From positions 62,001-126,000 of the forward strand of contig NZ_BMTV01000002.1 of assembly GCF_014649855.1 (NCBI RefSeq): DNA of 64,000 nt. The letters run 5' to 3'. This document shows, in pieces, positions 63,339-64,000 of the stretch; positions within the stretch are counted from its first letter, which is position 1; each line of letters starts with the position of its first letter. Made by a program: the position numbers and the translations under genes. The notes beneath the pieces are model-generated. The model was not told where the DNA came from. It worked only from the letters and a program-made list of their open reading frames with translations, and did not search any database. The DNA is from Streptomyces roseolus. Lineage in GTDB: Bacteria; Actinomycetota; Actinomycetes; Streptomycetales; Streptomycetaceae.

Positions 63339-64000
63339 CAGCGGCCTCCGTTGGCGCCGGGGGAGGAGGCGAGGTAGGCGACAGCCTGCGCGGTGTCACC
63401 CTCCTGGGAGGGGTGGTAGGAGCGGCTCAGGTAGCGGGGGATCGAGCGCAGCATGGCCGGGGTGGACGGCAGCACGCCCTCGCGGCCCTTGCGGTAGAAG
63501 TCGGCCCAGGCGACCTTCGGGTCGAGCAGGCTCGGGTCGTTCTCCATGAAGAAGCGGACCCCGCGCTGCCAGAGGAAGACGAGCGCGGAGAAGGCGAGCG
63601 CCCAGGTGCGGGCGCGGCGCCGGTAGCCGCCGTCGAGGTGCATGAAGAGCTCGAAGGCGACCGCCCGGTGCTCGACCTCCTCGGCGCCGTGCCAGCGCAG
63701 CAGGTCCATCATCATCGGGTCGGCGCCCCGCCGGTCCAGCTCCTCGGCGTTCAGCACCCAGTCGCCGAGGAAGGCGGTGTAGTGCTCGATCGCGGCGATC
63801 AGCGCGACCCGCTCCATCAGCCACCAGCGTCGGGCCCGGCCCGGCGGCAGCGTCCGGTCGCCGAGCAGCTTCTCGAAGAACCAGTCGACCTGCGCGGTGT
63901 ACGGCGTCGGGTCGAGCCCCTGCCGGCGCAGGTGCGGCAGCACGTCGTCGTGCGCCTGCGAGTGCACGGCCTCCTGCCCGATGAAGCCGATGACGTCCTC
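63338..64000 (-). CDS. Metal-dependent hydrolase-like diiron-type protein (5' end outside window)
   Basis: About 220 residues visible; the N-terminus lies beyond the window. A helical protein of the PF10118 type. EDVIGFIGQEAVHSQAHDD at the edge and HGAEEVEHRAVAFELF near the centre supply the paired E...ExxH-like ligands of a ferritin-like diiron or similar site, with IEHYTAFLGDWVL between. The C-terminus follows SIPRYLSRSYHPSQEGDT. It is translationally coupled to the iron-sulfur reductase gene, which suggests an oxygenase/desaturase-like partnership; hydrolase activity is a name rather than proven. Confidence 0.8.
   Translation of the reverse strand, partial: EDVIGFIGQEAVHSQAHDDVLPHLRRQGLDPTPYTAQVDWFFEKLLGDRTLPPGRARRWWLMERVALIAAIEHYTAFLGDWVLNAEELDRRGADPMMMDLLRWHGAEEVEHRAVAFELFMHLDGGYRRRARTWALAFSALVFLWQRGVRFFMENDPSLLDPKVAWADFYRKGREGVLPSTPAMLRSIPRYLSRSYHPSQEGDTAQAVAYLASSPGANGGR

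Overview
The window is chromosomal DNA from a Streptomyces-like actinomycete. Very high GC, strong G/C bias at third codon positions, frequent GTG and TTG starts, MsiK-dependent-style sugar ABC genes without their own ATPase, a GlnA2-type synthetase with glnE nearby, and a CYP157/CYP154 P450 pair all point that way. From memory, the block glnA2 - glnE - malR/malEFG - amylase - amylase/pullulanase follows the order of the core region of the S. coelicolor chromosome. I see no insertion sequence, integrase, CRISPR array, tRNA, rRNA or origin.

Layout. 1-9.6 kb: a secreted PhoD phosphatase (cut at the edge), a Gfo/Idh/MocA oxidoreductase, a Bcr/CflA-type exporter, an Rsm22 methyltransferase, dimethylargininase, TetR, a Prim-Pol-like protein, a lipoprotein and a PhzF-like protein. 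9.6-15.6 kb: heme oxygenase behind an iron box, map, a small conserved protein, an EntS-like exporter, an F420:NADPH oxidoreductase (npdG) and an M50 protease. 15.7-26.5 kb: a large SARP/NB-ARC regulator, a DrrAB-type ABC pair, panB, a membrane EEP enzyme, an MFS exporter and glutamine-dependent nadE. 26.6-31 kb: a remnant of an amino-acid permease, DUF998, a hydrolase, a CBS protein, and the DUF305/DUF3105 pair. 31-44 kb: glnA2, GNAT, VOC, the P450 pair, a secreted PIG-L protein, an ECF41-type sigma factor with an NDH-2-like partner, and glnE. 44-60.5 kb: GNAT, PAP2 protein, then the maltodextrin/starch locus. 60.6-64 kb: a CHMI-like enzyme, TetR, a membrane protein, and a reductase/metal-dependent hydrolase pair that runs off the end.

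How the genes work together. The starch locus is the clearest functional unit. A secreted CBM20 amylase and a giant secreted amylase/pullulanase degrade starch, glycogen and pullulan. MalE binds maltodextrins, MalFG import them (presumably energised by MsiK encoded elsewhere), and cytoplasmic AglA releases glucose. Two closely related LacI regulators bracket malEFG-aglA, and the same CTTGC half-sites occur upstream of malE and of the amylase gene. GlnA2 and GlnE belong to nitrogen metabolism, but GlnA2 lacks the tyrosine that GlnE would modify.

A recurrent regulatory feature is a -10 hexamer lying 6-8 nt upstream of a start codon with no Shine-Dalgarno sequence, which predicts leaderless mRNAs for about a dozen genes. 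I used this to choose several starts. I did not find a clearly new multi-gene system. The items most worth following are the P450 pair without a conservon, the duplicated Mal regulators with shared operators, the iron box sitting in the heme oxygenase promoter spacer, the collapsed permease remnant, and a palindromic element read in frame inside a reductase gene.
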